The notes below the pieces were generated by a model, which saw nothing but the letters and a program-made list of their open reading frames with translations, was not told the DNA's origin and did no database searches. The position numbers were made by a program, and so were the translations under genes. Below, piece by piece: positions 5,536-6,389 of a stretch of 6,389 nucleotides of DNA (positions are counted from its first letter, which is position 1; each line of letters starts with the position of its first letter). The stretch comes from Deltaproteobacteria bacterium (GTDB lineage Bacteria > Myxococcota_A > UBA9042 > DTJE01), in NCBI GenBank assembly GCA_013151875.1, contig JAADHL010000033.1:1-6389 (forward strand). The letters run 5' to 3'.

Positions 5536-6282
5536 TCAGGCCTCCACCGTCAGGAATGTCCGCACACGCTCGTCCGAAGATTCGATGCCCTCGCTCAGGC
5601 CGCCGGAATAGATGACTTTGCCACGATCCATGACGTGAAACCGGCCGCAGACCCTTGCCATCCTGTCCACGTCGTGCGAGGTGACCACGACCGTCGCGCC
5701 GGTCCTTTCCATCAGTTCGCCGACCAGAGCAAAGATTCGCGATGAAAACACGGGGTCCAGACCGCCGGTCGGGTCATCAAAGACCAACAGTTCCGCACCG
5801 CTTATCGCGGCCCTTGCCAGCGCTACCCTGCGTTGCATTCCACCCGAAAGCTCGGACAGATGCAACGCGGCTGCATCCGGCAGCCCCACTTCCTTCAGGG
5901 CATGATGGACCCTTTGATCCAGCTCTTCGGCCGGCGGCGGGTCCGAAGACATGACCAGCGGAAACGCGATATTGTCGAATACGTTCAGAAAATCGAAGAG
6001 CGCGAGATTCTGGAACTGCATGCCGATACGTCCCCGCAGGGCCCGCAGGCCTTCGCGATCCGCGTGATCGACGGTGACTCCGAACAGTCTGAGCGTCCCC
6101 TCGTCCAAATCCATGAGGGTCGTCAGGACCTTCAGCAGCAGGGTCTTTCCGGAACCGCCCGGACCCACGAGGCCGTGAACCACACCCGGTTCGAGCACAA
6201 GGTCGCACCCGTCCAGAACGCGGTTCGGGCCGAAACTCTTTGCGGCTCCAGTGATTTCGGCAATGGGTTCCATGACTGCCAT
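5536..6282 (-). CDS. mlaF: MlaF-type ABC ATPase A with Glu-to-Asp change after Walker B
   Basis: Cytoplasmic ATP-binding subunit of the MCE transporter, 248 residues. Seen: Walker A GPGGSGKT (40-47), Q-loop Gln91 (GMQFQNLALFDF), a canonical signature LSGGMQRRVALARA (145-158), D-loop GGLD (173-176) and switch His203 (VTSHD). Walker B reads LLVFDDPTGG (165-174): the first Asp is the metal ligand, but the next residue, the catalytic Glu in most ABC ATPases, is Asp170 (codon GAC, 5775-5773). This substitution is known in the degenerate site of heterodimeric ABC transporters and usually lowers hydrolysis sharply. The signature supplied to its partner is intact, complementing ATPase B. It lacks the GEPxGP tail found in ATPase B. 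It is the first complete gene of the run; ATG 6273 is an alternative start three codons in, and neither has a strong Shine-Dalgarno. Confidence 0.94.
   Translation of the reverse strand: MAVMEPIAEITGAAKSFGPNRVLDGCDLVLEPGVVHGLVGPGGSGKTLLLKVLTTLMDLDEGTLRLFGVTVDHADREGLRALRGRIGMQFQNLALFDFLNVFDNIAFPLVMSSDPPPAEELDQRVHHALKEVGLPDAAALHLSELSGGMQRRVALARAAISGAELLVFDDPTGGLDPVFSSRIFALVGELMERTGATVVVTSHDVDRMARVCGRFHVMDRGKVIYSGGLSEGIESSDERVRTFLTVEA
5541..5545 (-). promoter_or_regulatory. Ribosome binding site for the TTG start of permease A
   Basis: The minus strand reads GGTGGAGGCCTGAATTG: GGAGG, a six-base spacer that contains the TGA stop of ATPase A, then TTG. The strong site at ideal spacing makes the unusual TTG start credible. 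Confidence 0.7.
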
Positions 6283-6346
6283 GGGCAGAGCCTACGGGAT
6301 TGTATCTTCTGTTGCTGAATTAGGGAAAGATAGGGAAAGAGGCGGG
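6283..6346 (-). promoter_or_regulatory. Intergenic leader before the transporter operon, weak promoter candidate
   Basis: This AT-richer 64-bp gap separates the upstream gene's stop from ATPase A. On the minus strand it contains TACAAT (6304-6299), five of six matches to a sigma-70 -10 box, with TTCCCT 17 bases upstream as a poor -35 (three of six). The implied leader before ATG 6282 would be only about 10 nt (about 19 nt to ATG 6273), so either the promoter is not real or the later start is used. Transcription may equally enter from the upstream gene. No terminator hairpin is seen. Confidence 0.25.
6321..6340. repeat. Perfect tandem duplication of TAGGGAAAGA (2 x 10 bp)
   Basis: Bases 6321-6330 and 6331-6340 are identical 10-mers head to tail in the gap upstream of ATPase A. 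On the minus strand this is a pyrimidine-rich TCTTTCCCTA repeat overlapping the -35 region of the weak promoter candidate. It could be a regulator binding site with one-turn (about 10-bp) phasing or a simple slippage duplication. Confidence 0.5.
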
Positions 6347-6389
6347 TCAGCCGTCGAATTCGTCGGGGCCGTCCGGATCGATCAGATCC
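6347..6389 (-). CDS. C-terminal end of an upstream gene (partial)
   Basis: Reading from base 6388 leftward gives 13 sense codons, DLIDPDGPDEFDG, then TGA at 6349-6347. The acidic, Pro/Gly-containing tail looks like a natural hydrophilic C-terminus. It lies on the same strand as everything else, and the gap that follows has typical intergenic composition. The fragment is too short to name or to prove as coding. Confidence 0.4.
   Translation of the reverse strand, partial: DLIDPDGPDEFDG

Overview
The window is a compact run of genes that are all read on the minus strand, so transcription goes from the right edge to the left edge. The DNA is GC-rich and gene-dense, with tight translational coupling. 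The core is an MCE-type (Mla-like) lipid ABC transporter, which points to a Gram-negative bacterium with an outer membrane. The combination of an Mla-like system, a DUF362 protein and a secreted TPR protein would suit a Desulfobacterota- or Myxococcota-like (old 'Deltaproteobacteria') genome, but this assignment is only a guess.

Layout in transcription order: the last 13 codons of an upstream gene (6389-6347); a 64-bp gap with a perfect 10-bp tandem duplication; ABC ATPase A (6282-5536); MlaE-type permease A (TTG start, 5534-4722); MlaE-type permease B (4728-3973); ABC ATPase B (3976-3233); a 337-residue MCE (MlaD-like) protein with a long helical C-terminal half (3229-2216); a DUF362 protein (2175-1093); a secreted TPR-like protein (1092-400); a 97-bp gap with a 10-bp palindrome; and a multi-pass membrane protein cut off by the left edge (302-1). 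From ATPase A to the TPR protein, genes overlap, abut or lie within about 40 bp of each other, so they very probably form one operon.

The most interesting observation is that the transporter is built from two different ATPases and two different permeases, whereas E. coli MlaFEDB uses homodimers. The ATPases carry complementary defects. ATPase A has Asp in place of the catalytic Glu after Walker B but keeps a normal LSGGM signature. ATPase B keeps the catalytic Glu, but its signature reads VGPPE. In a head-to-tail A/B dimer both defects fall in the same composite ATP site, leaving one intact site and one degenerate site. This is the arrangement known from asymmetric ABC exporters such as TAP1/TAP2 and TM287/288, here predicted for an MCE lipid transporter.

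Proposed working model (inference): ATPases A and B power a permease A/B heterodimer in the inner membrane. The MCE protein forms a periplasmic ring with a long helical extension for lipid passage. The TPR protein is a periplasmic accessory and the DUF362 protein an accessory of unknown function. No MlaA, MlaB or MlaC homologue is visible in the window.
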